A program made the position numbers and the translations under genes. A DNA stretch of 27,343 nt from a virus: positions 1 through 27,343 of IMG/VR virus record IMGVR_UViG_3300034236_000027. One strand, given 5' to 3'. Below are positions 5,625 to 12,301 of the stretch, piece by piece (the stretch's first letter is position 1; the number at the start of each line of letters is the position of its first letter). The notes beneath the pieces are model-generated. The model saw only the letters and a list, made by a program, of their open reading frames with translations, did not search any database and was not told where the DNA came from.

Positions 5625-6377
5625 AAAAAAAAGCAGCGTGAGATCGCGGACCCCGAAGGGGTGCGATACCGGGTAATGACGCGCGGCGGCAAGGAGTGGC
5701 TTCAGCGGCTCTGCGACGCGAGGGACAACACCTGCGGGCGGCTCGCGATGGCGCATTCGCCGAAGTGCAGGCAGGACGGCGGCGCGACGCCGCGCGGGGC
5801 CGCGTCGGTTCACACGAAGACAGGCGAGCACTCTAAGGATTTCCAGACCCGCTTTCGCAAGCGGGCGGAAGAGTTCTTAGCGAACCGTGACGGCAAAGAG
5901 CTTGCCCGCGCGATTGCTTATGCTACGACGCTCGTAGAGGATGCCGTCGAGCGCGTAGACAGCTTCGAATCAGGCGCGGCGTGGCTTGCAGCGCAAGATG
6001 CGATGAACAGGAATGATCGCTGGTCGGCTAAGAAGATAAACCCCGGCGACGAGGCGGCGCGCGCAGAGCAGCTCGCAGAAGTGGAGCGAGCGTCGGACGA
6101 TTTGAGGCGGGCGATCAAGCAGGGCGTTGCGGAGCATCACTCGAAAGAAGAGCTTAGGAAGCACGTCGAGTTTCAGACGAAGCTCGTCGAGCGCGAGACA
6201 GGCATCGAGGTCAAGACGGGGATGATGGTCGCCTTTCAAGAGCTTATCGCCGCGAGCAATCGCACGTATGACATTTTGATGAAGTATGTCGAGCCTTCCA
6301 AACGAGCAGACCTACTCGACGAACTTTCAGGCATGGTGGCTCCAGCGGCTCAGAGATCGTTTATCGCGGGACATTGA
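5616..6377 (+). CDS. terS: putative terminase small subunit, 253 aa
   Basis: It lies directly before, and overlaps, the large terminase gene by 92 bases. Near residues 52-75 the sequence (GGATPRGAASVHTKTGEHSK) resembles the Gly/Pro/Asn-rich motif common near the start of phage small-terminase-like proteins. After it come mostly helical regions with coiled-coil character (about 75-250). Small terminases bind the packaging site and stimulate the large subunit's ATPase. The ATG at 5616 has no ribosome site and lies inside a direct repeat, so the start is uncertain. Length is somewhat greater than many TerS proteins. The assignment rests on position and motif, not on alignment. Confidence 0.55.
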   Translation: MHDKKKQREIADPEGVRYRVMTRGGKEWLQRLCDARDNTCGRLAMAHSPKCRQDGGATPRGAASVHTKTGEHSKDFQTRFRKRAEEFLANRDGKELARAIAYATTLVEDAVERVDSFESGAAWLAAQDAMNRNDRWSAKKINPGDEAARAEQLAEVERASDDLRRAIKQGVAEHHSKEELRKHVEFQTKLVERETGIEVKTGMMVAFQELIAASNRTYDILMKYVEPSKRADLLDELSGMVAPAAQRSFIAGH

Positions 6378-7845
6378 AGATCAGCAAGCGCAGGTAATAG
6401 ACCGCCCTCTATTCAAGACCTACAGGCCGCACGGCGCGGCTGCTGAGCTTCATCGCAGAACGGATAAAGAGATTCTCATTAGCGGCCCTGCCGGGACCGG
6501 GAAGAGCAGGGCGGACCTTGAGAAGCTCGACGATGTTCTGACTCAATACCCGGGCGCGCGCGGCCTCATCGTTCGTAAGACGCTCACAAGCCTGAAGAGT
6601 TCCGGCCTCGTCACCTTTGACGAAAAGGTCAGGCCGCAGGATAGAGGGGTCACCTTTAAAGGCGAGAGCGCGAAGCGGCCCGCTCAGTACACATACCCGA
6701 ATGAATCCGTCGCCGTCATAGGCGGGCTTGATAAAGCCGACAAGGTACTCTCTAGCGAATACGACATCATCGTCGTCATTCAAGCCGAAGAGTTGACCGT
6801 AGATGACTGGGAAAAGCTGTTGACGCGACTGAGAAACCACGTCGTGCCTTTTCAGCAGCTCATTGCGGACGCGAACCCGGACGCCGAGACCCACTGGCTT
6901 AAACAGCGATGCAACGCGGGCGGCTGCGTCCTGCTCGAAAGCCGCCATGAAGACAACCCCGAGCTTTATGACCGCGAGCGGAAAGAATGGACGCCTCGCG
7001 GCAAAGAGTATATCGAGACCCTCGATAAGCTCACTGGCGTGCGAAAGCTGCGGCTGCGTTACGGGAAATGGGCGGCGGCAGAGGGCGGCGTGTACGAAGA
7101 TGTTTATGATCCTCTGATTCACCTTGTTGACGACGACAAGTTGCGCGATTGGGGCATCATCGAAAATGAAATCGGCGATCCGATCCGCCTCAATTCGAGC
7201 GTCGTCAGGCGCGTGCTCGCAGGCATTGACTGGGGTTTCACAAACCCCGGCGTGCTTCAGGTATGGCCCCAGGACGGCGACGGCAGGATCTATCGCGTCT
7301 TTGAAATCTACCAAACGGGAAAGACTATCGACTGGTGGATCGAAAAGGCGACCGAGGCGCGCGACTATTTCGGCGTCGAGGTCTTTATCTGCGACCCTTC
7401 CGAGCCTGCATATATAGAGCAGTTCAAGCAGGCCGGGCTCAACGCCGTCGGCGGCTTTAACGACATCGCCCCTGGCATACAGGCGGTCAGGCAGCGTTAT
7501 CAACTAGCAGGCGATGGCCGCGCGCGAATCTACCTCAGACGCGATGCGCTGCTTGCTCGCGACCCGAAGCTTGAGGACAAAAAGAAGCCTTGCTGCACTG
7601 AAGAGGAGATCGACGGCTACGTCTGGGACAAGACGAAGCTCGGAGAGAAAGAGGAGCCTGTTAAGGTGAACAATCATGGCAATGACGCCAAGCGATACGT
7701 TGTCGCTCACCTTGACATCGAGGGCGCTGTGCAAGCGGCGGGCGGCGGCTCTGACCCCGAAGGCGAAACCTCACGCGACCGCATACGAGCGCGCGGCGGC
7801 ATGCTCAGAGACAGGTTCGGCGCGGGTATGAAGAGAGGCAGATAG
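6286..7845 (+). CDS. terL: terminase large subunit (ATPase and nuclease), 519 aa
   Basis: The packaging motor protein, which cuts concatemers and pumps DNA into the prohead. Walker A is at residues 67-74 (GPAGTGKS). The Walker B region is about 160-170 (DIIVVIQAEELT). The nuclease domain shows the acidic residues expected of the RNase H-like fold: D315 in AGIDWGF, D370 in CDPSEP, and D467 in HGNDAKRY. It begins inside terS; no other standard start codon exists before the conserved region, so the 92-base overlap is probably real and translation is likely coupled. Compared with related terminases, which commonly have QEA or DEA at Walker B, the motif here seems to read IQAEE, so the catalytic Glu may be displaced. 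Confidence 0.9.
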   Translation: MSSLPNEQTYSTNFQAWWLQRLRDRLSRDIEDQQAQVIDRPLFKTYRPHGAAAELHRRTDKEILISGPAGTGKSRADLEKLDDVLTQYPGARGLIVRKTLTSLKSSGLVTFDEKVRPQDRGVTFKGESAKRPAQYTYPNESVAVIGGLDKADKVLSSEYDIIVVIQAEELTVDDWEKLLTRLRNHVVPFQQLIADANPDAETHWLKQRCNAGGCVLLESRHEDNPELYDRERKEWTPRGKEYIETLDKLTGVRKLRLRYGKWAAAEGGVYEDVYDPLIHLVDDDKLRDWGIIENEIGDPIRLNSSVVRRVLAGIDWGFTNPGVLQVWPQDGDGRIYRVFEIYQTGKTIDWWIEKATEARDYFGVEVFICDPSEPAYIEQFKQAGLNAVGGFNDIAPGIQAVRQRYQLAGDGRARIYLRRDALLARDPKLEDKKKPCCTEEEIDGYVWDKTKLGEKEEPVKVNNHGNDAKRYVVAHLDIEGAVQAAGGGSDPEGETSRDRIRARGGMLRDRFGAGMKRGR

Positions 7846-7846
7846 C

Positions 7847-9385
7847 TTGAACTCAAAGCCAAGACCTAAATTAGCGGAGCGCGTCATTCGCCGGCTCTTC
7901 GGCTCTTACATTGATTCGCAGGTCACAGCTCAAGTAGAGGAGCGTCTGTCCAGGCAGGCAGTCTCGTACGGCTCTGACCCCGATGCGGGCGATGGCTTCC
8001 GCTCTATCGCTACGACACGCCGGGATCTGACGCCTGTAGATCAAGACAAGCTCATTAACATCGCGAGCTACCTCGCGAACGCGAACCCCCTCGCCTCGCG
8101 CATCAGGAAGCTGAACAGGGATTTCGTCATCGGCGACGGCATAACGATAGAGGCTGACGATAAAGAGACGATTCAGCCCATCATAGACCAGTTCTGGAAA
8201 GACCCGCTCAACAATTTCGACGAGTTTCAATTCGACGTAGTCGATTATCTTTCAATCTACGGTGAGCTAATCCTGCCTACTTTCGTAAACCCGTTCAACG
8301 GCAAGACCGTTGTCGGATGGGTTGACCCCGTAGAGGTTGATCGCGTGCTGCCCGATGCGACGAATCGCCGAATCATGCGCCGCGTGCTTATGAAGTACGG
8401 CGCGTCTGCGGGCGCGAGCGACCTCGTCACGGTCGAGAGCAAGCGCCTCGTCTACGACATAGCGAACGTAGTCACGGACCCGAACGATAAGGCATACGGC
8501 TACCGCAAGGGCAACGTCTTACATTTCAAGATCAACTGCGCGCCTGACGCGCGGCGTGGGCGCTCTGATTATGAAAGCCTGATTGATTACCTCGATATAC
8601 TCGACCAGTCGATGTGGAACGACCTTGAGCGCGTACAGATGCTCCTCAAGTTCGTCTGGGATGTAACCGTTGATAAGGCGACGCCGGAAGACGTGGAGAA
8701 ATTCGTCAAGGCCGCCAAACTAGATAAAGAGCCGCCGCCTGGCGCTGTGCGCTATCACAACAAGGCGGTCGAGTTTAAGGCCGTGACGCCTGAGCTTAGG
8801 ACGCAAGAGACCTGCAAGCTTGCAGACTCGACGCGAAAGTTCGTCATCGGCGCGGCGGGATTTTCGGACTTCTTCATCGGCTACACGGAGGGCGCGAACC
8901 GCGCCTCGTCAGATAACCTCGATAAGCCCATCCTGCAATCGCTTCAATCCAGGCAACGGAAGGTCCGCGCGATGTTTCGAGAGCTTATAGACTACGCCAT
9001 AGACCAGCGCGCGCTATCCGCTGCGGGCCGCAGTCTGAAGCTAGGGCTTGAGACGGGCCGCATCTCGCGTAACTTCACAATCTCAATGCCGGAGCTTCAC
9101 GTCAAAGACTTGAGCAAGGTAGGCAACATGATCGCGCAGCTTGGCTCCGCGCTCGACCTTGCGGTTGAGAAAGGATGGCTGAGCAATGAGACAGCGCAGA
9201 CCGTCTTTGTGTCTCTCTTGCCTCAGTTCGGCCTTGAGCAGGTGAAGATAGACGAGGAGCTGAAGAGGATCGAAGCCGAGACGGCAGACAGGGAAGCTGC
9301 GGAGACCGAGAAGGCTAAGGCTAAGGAGAAGTCACTTGCCGATAAGTTAGACGGTGAAGAGAGCGACGACGAAATGGTCGCCTGA
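7847..9385 (+). CDS. portal protein, 512 aa
   Basis: The dodecameric ring at the capsid vertex through which DNA passes. Position directly after terL, the length of 512 aa, and segments such as NANPLASRIRKLNRDFVIGD, FWKDPLNNFDEFQFDVVDYL and the later FDEL-like helices are typical of phage portals. The start is a TTG with GAGAGG about eight bases upstream; no better start is close. Residues 338-353 (GFSDFFIGYTEGANRA) are nearly repeated in the small protein encoded at 10455. The C-terminus (after about 470) is charged and Glu/Lys rich, as in many portals. Only one base separates it from terL. Confidence 0.85.
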   Translation: MNSKPRPKLAERVIRRLFGSYIDSQVTAQVEERLSRQAVSYGSDPDAGDGFRSIATTRRDLTPVDQDKLINIASYLANANPLASRIRKLNRDFVIGDGITIEADDKETIQPIIDQFWKDPLNNFDEFQFDVVDYLSIYGELILPTFVNPFNGKTVVGWVDPVEVDRVLPDATNRRIMRRVLMKYGASAGASDLVTVESKRLVYDIANVVTDPNDKAYGYRKGNVLHFKINCAPDARRGRSDYESLIDYLDILDQSMWNDLERVQMLLKFVWDVTVDKATPEDVEKFVKAAKLDKEPPPGAVRYHNKAVEFKAVTPELRTQETCKLADSTRKFVIGAAGFSDFFIGYTEGANRASSDNLDKPILQSLQSRQRKVRAMFRELIDYAIDQRALSAAGRSLKLGLETGRISRNFTISMPELHVKDLSKVGNMIAQLGSALDLAVEKGWLSNETAQTVFVSLLPQFGLEQVKIDEELKRIEAETADREAAETEKAKAKEKSLADKLDGEESDDEMVA

Positions 9386-9392
9386 GGTAATC

Positions 9393-9566
9393 ATGGATAA
9401 CAGGCAGAGACTGGCAAACGCAATCGCAAACATGAGCGAGCTTGAAGTAGACCAGATCGTCGATGCTGTTCGCTACCGGGCGGGCGGCGATGACCTGTCC
9501 GAATGCTTTTCTGATGCCGTGCGAGCGATGCAGGCACAAGGGCTGCTCTCGGACATTGCGCTCTGA
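9393..9566 (+). CDS. small hypothetical protein, 57 aa
   Basis: The frame opens upstream within the portal gene, but the ATG at 9393 has GAGG five bases before it and lies just after the portal stop. The product is a short acidic helical protein (MDNRQRLANAIANMSELEVD...). No family is recognised. It lies between portal and MuF genes and is presumably co-transcribed with them. Small ORFs at this spot are common in phages and often unassigned. Confidence 0.55.
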   Translation: MDNRQRLANAIANMSELEVDQIVDAVRYRAGGDDLSECFSDAVRAMQAQGLLSDIAL

Positions 9567-9569
9567 TGT

Positions 9570-10454
9570 ATGACCGATGCGGAAATCAAGCGAGCTATCA
9601 CGGCGCGGATCAAAGAGACGATTCGCGCTATAGAGCAGCACGAGCGCGAATACATTGCCCGCGCCGCGAAGCTTCTCGGCGCGCTTCGGCTTGAGATCAT
9701 CGCGCGCATCGCAGAGAACTCCTCTGAGTTCGATGCAAGCGTGCTGAGACAGCTCAAGAACGCAATAGAGGCCAGCCTTCAGCGATTCGAGCATGACGCC
9801 ACGATAGCTATTCAACAGGATTTGCGCAGGGCGTTTGACCTCGGCGCGCAGCTCGTAGAGTCGCCCGTCGCTGTCGTCAATACGTCGTCGTCTCTTGTCG
9901 TGATCGACCGCGCTTCGATCCTCGTCGCCGCAGAGCATTCGGCAGACTTGATCAGAGACCTGACTGCGGAAGTACGAACAGGTGTAAACGCGATACTGCG
10001 GCGCGGGCTGCTCGGCGTCATAAGCAAAGCCGAAGCGATCAAGCTTATCGGCGCGCGGATAGACAAGCCCGGCTCTCTATTCAACAAGCCTTCAGCCCGC
10101 GCGGCTACGATATGGCGCACAGAGACATATCGAATGCAGGCGATCTCTACTCACGCGAGGATGATCGAAAACGAGAGATTGATGCGGGGCGCAGGGTACA
10201 CGCTCAAGCGGCGGTGGCTCTCGGCTCAAGACCTGAGAGTGCGCGGGCGTAAGAAGACAGACGAGTTCTCGCACGCCTTAGCCGACGGGCAGATCAGGGC
10301 GATCAATGAGCCGTTCGACATTCCCATACTGCTCAAGGGCGTGCCTGTAGGCTCAGAGCCTCTTGAATACCCGCGAGACCCGAACGGCTCGCCGGGGAAT
10401 ACGATCAACTGTAGATGCCTCGCGAGTCCTGTGATTGAAAGGACGGCTGCGTAG
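9570..10454 (+). CDS. MuF-like minor head / head morphogenesis protein, 294 aa
   Basis: A minor capsid protein of the phage Mu gpF-like type, which sits near the portal during prohead assembly. The long N-terminal half is helical (residues 1-150). The C-terminal domain, about 180-290, ends in the characteristic pattern PRDPNGSPGNTINCRC followed by a short tail, which I treat as diagnostic of the family. The position after portal agrees. The start is an ATG three bases after the preceding stop. The next gene starts immediately at its stop codon, so the block from portal onward is probably one transcript. Confidence 0.8.
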   Translation: MTDAEIKRAITARIKETIRAIEQHEREYIARAAKLLGALRLEIIARIAENSSEFDASVLRQLKNAIEASLQRFEHDATIAIQQDLRRAFDLGAQLVESPVAVVNTSSSLVVIDRASILVAAEHSADLIRDLTAEVRTGVNAILRRGLLGVISKAEAIKLIGARIDKPGSLFNKPSARAATIWRTETYRMQAISTHARMIENERLMRGAGYTLKRRWLSAQDLRVRGRKKTDEFSHALADGQIRAINEPFDIPILLKGVPVGSEPLEYPRDPNGSPGNTINCRCLASPVIERTAA

Positions 10455-10928
10455 ATGGATTTCTTTCTTTTATGGATCGTCGGTCTACTCGTTACTGCTC
10501 TGGTCGCTTACGCTTTGCGGGGAAGCACTTCAAGCGTTCCGATTATCCCGAATATGTCACCTGTGCCGAGACCGACCGTTAAGCCTGTAGCTACAGATAC
10601 TACAAGGCGCTCGCCAGGTTTCTCTGACTTCTTTCTCGGCTACACGGAGGGCGCAAACCGCGCGTGTGGCTATTGCGGGCGCGAAGGTGGAAACAAAGCA
10701 ACATGTGACGGATGCGGAGCGCCCCTGAGAATGCCGCCGGAGGCATTAAATGGGCAGATGGAATCAAGGCAGAAACAAGCTGCGCGCGATCACGCAGCCG
10801 CTCAGAGACTACTTCTGCGCATACGCAGGCTCGAAGGGAAAGCCAGCCGCCGTGCCGTGCAAGGTACAGGGAGCAAGCGCAGAGCACGCCGCGAGAATGT
10901 TCGACATGGGGCAGGGGCGCAACCCTGA
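10455..10928 (+). CDS. small membrane protein with portal-like peptide and zinc ribbon, 157 aa
   Basis: Residues 1-22 (MDFFLLWIVGLLVTALVAYA) form one membrane segment. A Pro-rich linker follows. Residues 55-70 (GFSDFFLGYTEGANRA) nearly copy residues 338-353 of the portal. A zinc ribbon comes next (CGYCGREGGNKATCDGCGAP, about 71-90). After about residue 98 the frame overlaps the next gene, and its Arg-rich sequence looks like out-of-frame reading, so the true C-terminus may be a by-product of overlap or a past frameshift. The start follows directly on the MuF stop. The function is unknown; the shared peptide suggests it touches the same partner as the portal. Confidence 0.55.
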   Translation: MDFFLLWIVGLLVTALVAYALRGSTSSVPIIPNMSPVPRPTVKPVATDTTRRSPGFSDFFLGYTEGANRACGYCGREGGNKATCDGCGAPLRMPPEALNGQMESRQKQAARDHAAAQRLLLRIRRLEGKASRRAVQGTGSKRRARRENVRHGAGAQP

Positions 10929-11073
10929 ACATACCGTGCTTGTCTGGACGCCTGAGATGATCAAGCGCGGCTCTAAGCCTTTCACCTACAACCTGACTAA
11001 TATAGGCGCAACCCGGCTCTCTCCGATGATGCCCGCACAGAAGATTCGCGGCTTTCACGATGACGTGATGTAG
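10750..11073 (+). CDS. hypothetical protein, 107 aa
   Basis: The ATG at 10750 has a perfect GGAGG six bases upstream, inside the preceding gene, which it overlaps by 179 bases. The product is basic at the start (MGRWNQGRNKLRAITQPLRD). It then has a natural-looking alpha/beta sequence (AEHAARMFDMGQGRNPEHTV, LVWTPEMIKRGSKPFTYNLT). No family is recognised. Natural composition and the strong ribosome site favour it over the overlapping frame. It may encode a small capsid or host-interaction protein; nothing visible decides that. Confidence 0.55.
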   Translation: MGRWNQGRNKLRAITQPLRDYFCAYAGSKGKPAAVPCKVQGASAEHAARMFDMGQGRNPEHTVLVWTPEMIKRGSKPFTYNLTNIGATRLSPMMPAQKIRGFHDDVM

Positions 11074-11108
11074 GTATCCTGGAACTTCCCATTATAAGAT
11101 AACTAACA
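11069..11108. repeat. imperfect ~40-bp direct repeat, copy 1
   Basis: This stretch begins TGTAGGTA and ends GATAACT plus an A-rich tail. It matches 11308-11347 at roughly three quarters of positions with one gap. The two copies flank a small gene, each lying just after a stop codon. It may be a promoter-like or regulatory site, or the trace of a cassette duplication. Confidence 0.4.
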
Positions 11109-11121
11109 AGGGTTGATTCTT

Positions 11122-11295
11122 ATGGATGAAATCAAGGAAACGGTCGAATACCTCAAGCGGCGCATAATAGAAGAGCGGACCAAACCGGGAGTGAATACCG
11201 AGGACCTTCACTCTTTGGTCAAAGACATCTGCTACGATTTACTTAATACTGCGCGCGTGGAGGATCTGGGCGGTTGCCCTCTATGTCAGTCGTAA
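11122..11295 (+). CDS. small hypothetical protein, 57 aa
   Basis: The frame opens with TTG at 11113, but the ATG at 11122 has AAGGG nine bases upstream. The product is a helical acidic protein (MDEIKETVEYLKRRIIEERT...) ending in a CPLC motif (LGGCPLCQS), which may bind metal or form disulfides. No family is recognised. It is bracketed by imperfect direct repeats and followed by a 719-base region without a supported gene. Confidence 0.5.
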   Translation: MDEIKETVEYLKRRIIEERTKPGVNTEDLHSLVKDICYDLLNTARVEDLGGCPLCQS

Positions 11296-11307
11296 TGCTA
11301 CGTTAAA

Positions 11308-11347
11308 TGTAGGTACCTCGAAATTCCTGTCATACGATAACTGATAA
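11308..11347. repeat. imperfect ~40-bp direct repeat, copy 2
   Basis: Second copy of the repeat at 11069-11108. It starts TGTAGGTA and contains TTCC and GATAACT at matching places. It lies at the left end of the non-coding leader before the capsid genes. Confidence 0.4.
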
Positions 11348-11379
11348 ATCGGTATTGCATTAAAGATTTTTTATCTAGC

Positions 11380-11870
11380 GAAGACGATAAAAACTAAGGC
11401 TGACGACGAGGGCGCATCCCTGGCGATTGCGCCTTTCGCGGGCATAATATGCGCAACAAAGGCGCGCTCGTTTCAAGTGGCTTATTCGTCTTGCGCCTAA
11501 CCCGGATAGAGCGAGGTATCCTTCGGGATTGAACGACGACGACGCATGCCGGATGGGGGCTATTATCCCCCGGCCAGCGACCCGGCGACCGGATGCTCCC
11601 TTCGTGGAGTCAATTTTCATTCAATGCCGGGCAACCTAATCTGCCATGCGGCTCCTGATTCATGTCTCGCTCACGATCAGAACTTCACGAAGGGAGGTAC
11701 ACGTCGATGAAGTTTGAATAACGACATTGCCGCAACGCATAACGGGGTTCTCTGTGAAGAACGGGGGGATGGGCAACCATCCCTCATATATTGTTCCTTT
11801 GCTGCTAATAATATTAGCCATCAAAGACAATGGAATATTAAATGGAATATTTTCAGGATAATATCCCACG
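11380..11870 (+). promoter_or_regulatory. long structured leader before the capsid operon
   Basis: No convincing gene is present between 11296 and 12014. Instead there are many short stems. They include GGCGCA/TGCGCC near 11411-11433, a UUCG-capped ATCC/GGAT stem near 11518-11529, and GGGGG/CCCCC around 11555-11571. There is also a CTCC/GGAG stem near 11595-11608 and a perfect GGGATGG/CCATCCC hairpin with a GCAA loop near 11766-11783. A palindromic AT-rich patch (GCTAATAATATTAGC, GGATAATATCC) follows at 11800-11867. The region leads into two terminators, so it may be an attenuator leader or contain a non-coding RNA. Confidence 0.5.
11691..11721 (+). promoter_or_regulatory. strong ribosome site with four-codon ORF (possible leader peptide)
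   Basis: AGGGAGGT (11691-11698) is followed nine bases after GGAGG by ATG AAG TTT GAA TAA (11707-11721), encoding MKFE. It lies upstream of two tandem terminators. A longer overlapping frame (TTG 11714 to 11920) runs into a terminator stem and is unlikely to be a gene. This may be a leader peptide controlling readthrough, or the remnant of a broken gene. Confidence 0.35.
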
Positions 11871-11880
11871 AGTTTGCCAC

Positions 11881-11910
11881 GCCCGCTGACTTCGGTTGGC
11901 GGGCTTTTCC
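11881..11910 (+). terminator. intrinsic terminator 1 of a tandem pair
   Basis: GCCCGCTGAC and GTTGGCGGGC (11881-11904) form a 10-bp stem, including two G-T pairs, closed by a TTCG tetraloop. TTTTCC follows. Sequence after the stem (TATTGGATAGCA) resembles that after terminator 2. Confidence 0.8.
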
Positions 11911-11946
11911 TATTGGATAGCAAATCTGTAGATCCTCCTCCGGTTT

Positions 11947-11982
11947 GCCCGCCGCACCTGCTCTCGCGGCGGGCCTTTTTTT
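11947..11982 (+). terminator. intrinsic terminator 2 of a tandem pair
   Basis: GCCCGCCGC (11947-11955) and GCGGCGGGC (11966-11974) form a perfect 9-bp stem with a 10-base loop, followed by C and seven T residues. The capsid-operon ribosome site begins about 20 bases later, leaving no obvious room for a separate promoter. Confidence 0.85.
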
Positions 11983-12014
11983 ATTGATAGCACTTTTCAA
12001 CAGGAGGGAAGCAA

Positions 12015-12236
12015 ATGGCCGAAGCAAAGAAGAGAACGCTCACAGTACCGGAGCAAGAGTCGAGGGGCGATCAAATCGCTCTGCTTGCAAAGAAGTATAA
12101 GAGCCTCGCGGGGCTGCCTGACAGCCACGTTCACACGCGCTCAAAGGACGGCAAGACCGTGCTGCTACTCGACGGCACGAGGGTAACAGACGAGATCCTG
12201 AAGACAGCCGCGAAGCCTGAAAAGGAAGAGAAGTAA
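12015..12236 (+). CDS. small hypothetical protein, 73 aa
   Basis: A strong AGGAGGG precedes the ATG, directly after the tandem terminators. The product is Lys-rich with a short beta-like middle (DGKTVLLLDGTRVTDEILK). No family is recognised. Being first in the capsid operon, it may be a head-assembly helper, but this is from position only. The same operon continues with the protease/capsid polyprotein 65 bases downstream. Confidence 0.6.
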   Translation: MAEAKKRTLTVPEQESRGDQIALLAKKYKSLAGLPDSHVHTRSKDGKTVLLLDGTRVTDEILKTAAKPEKEEK

Positions 12237-12301
12237 GCCCGAAGCAGTAAGCCCCGATCAATAACACTCACACGGCGAGCGCGTCTCGCGTGGGGATTTC
12301 T

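Noticed and set aside
6409-7503. 364-codon open frame on the minus strand opposite terL
   Set aside because: It mirrors a well-supported terminase gene; GC-rich third positions keep the antisense frame open. No ribosome site or family pattern.
9321-9938. 205-codon minus-strand frame
   Set aside because: Antisense to the portal end, the small gene at 9393 and the MuF gene, all well supported on plus.
11400-11450. Possible hammerhead ribozyme (CTGACGA near 11400)
   Set aside because: The downstream GAAA and the required helices could not be placed; the motif alone is too short to mean anything.
11500-11560. Possible group I intron core (TTGAACGAC-like sequence)
   Set aside because: The matching S-type core element and splice context are absent, and the region lies between genes, not within one.
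11714-11920. 68-codon plus-strand frame in the leader
   Set aside because: TTG start without its own ribosome site, low-quality sequence, and it runs through the stem of terminator 1.
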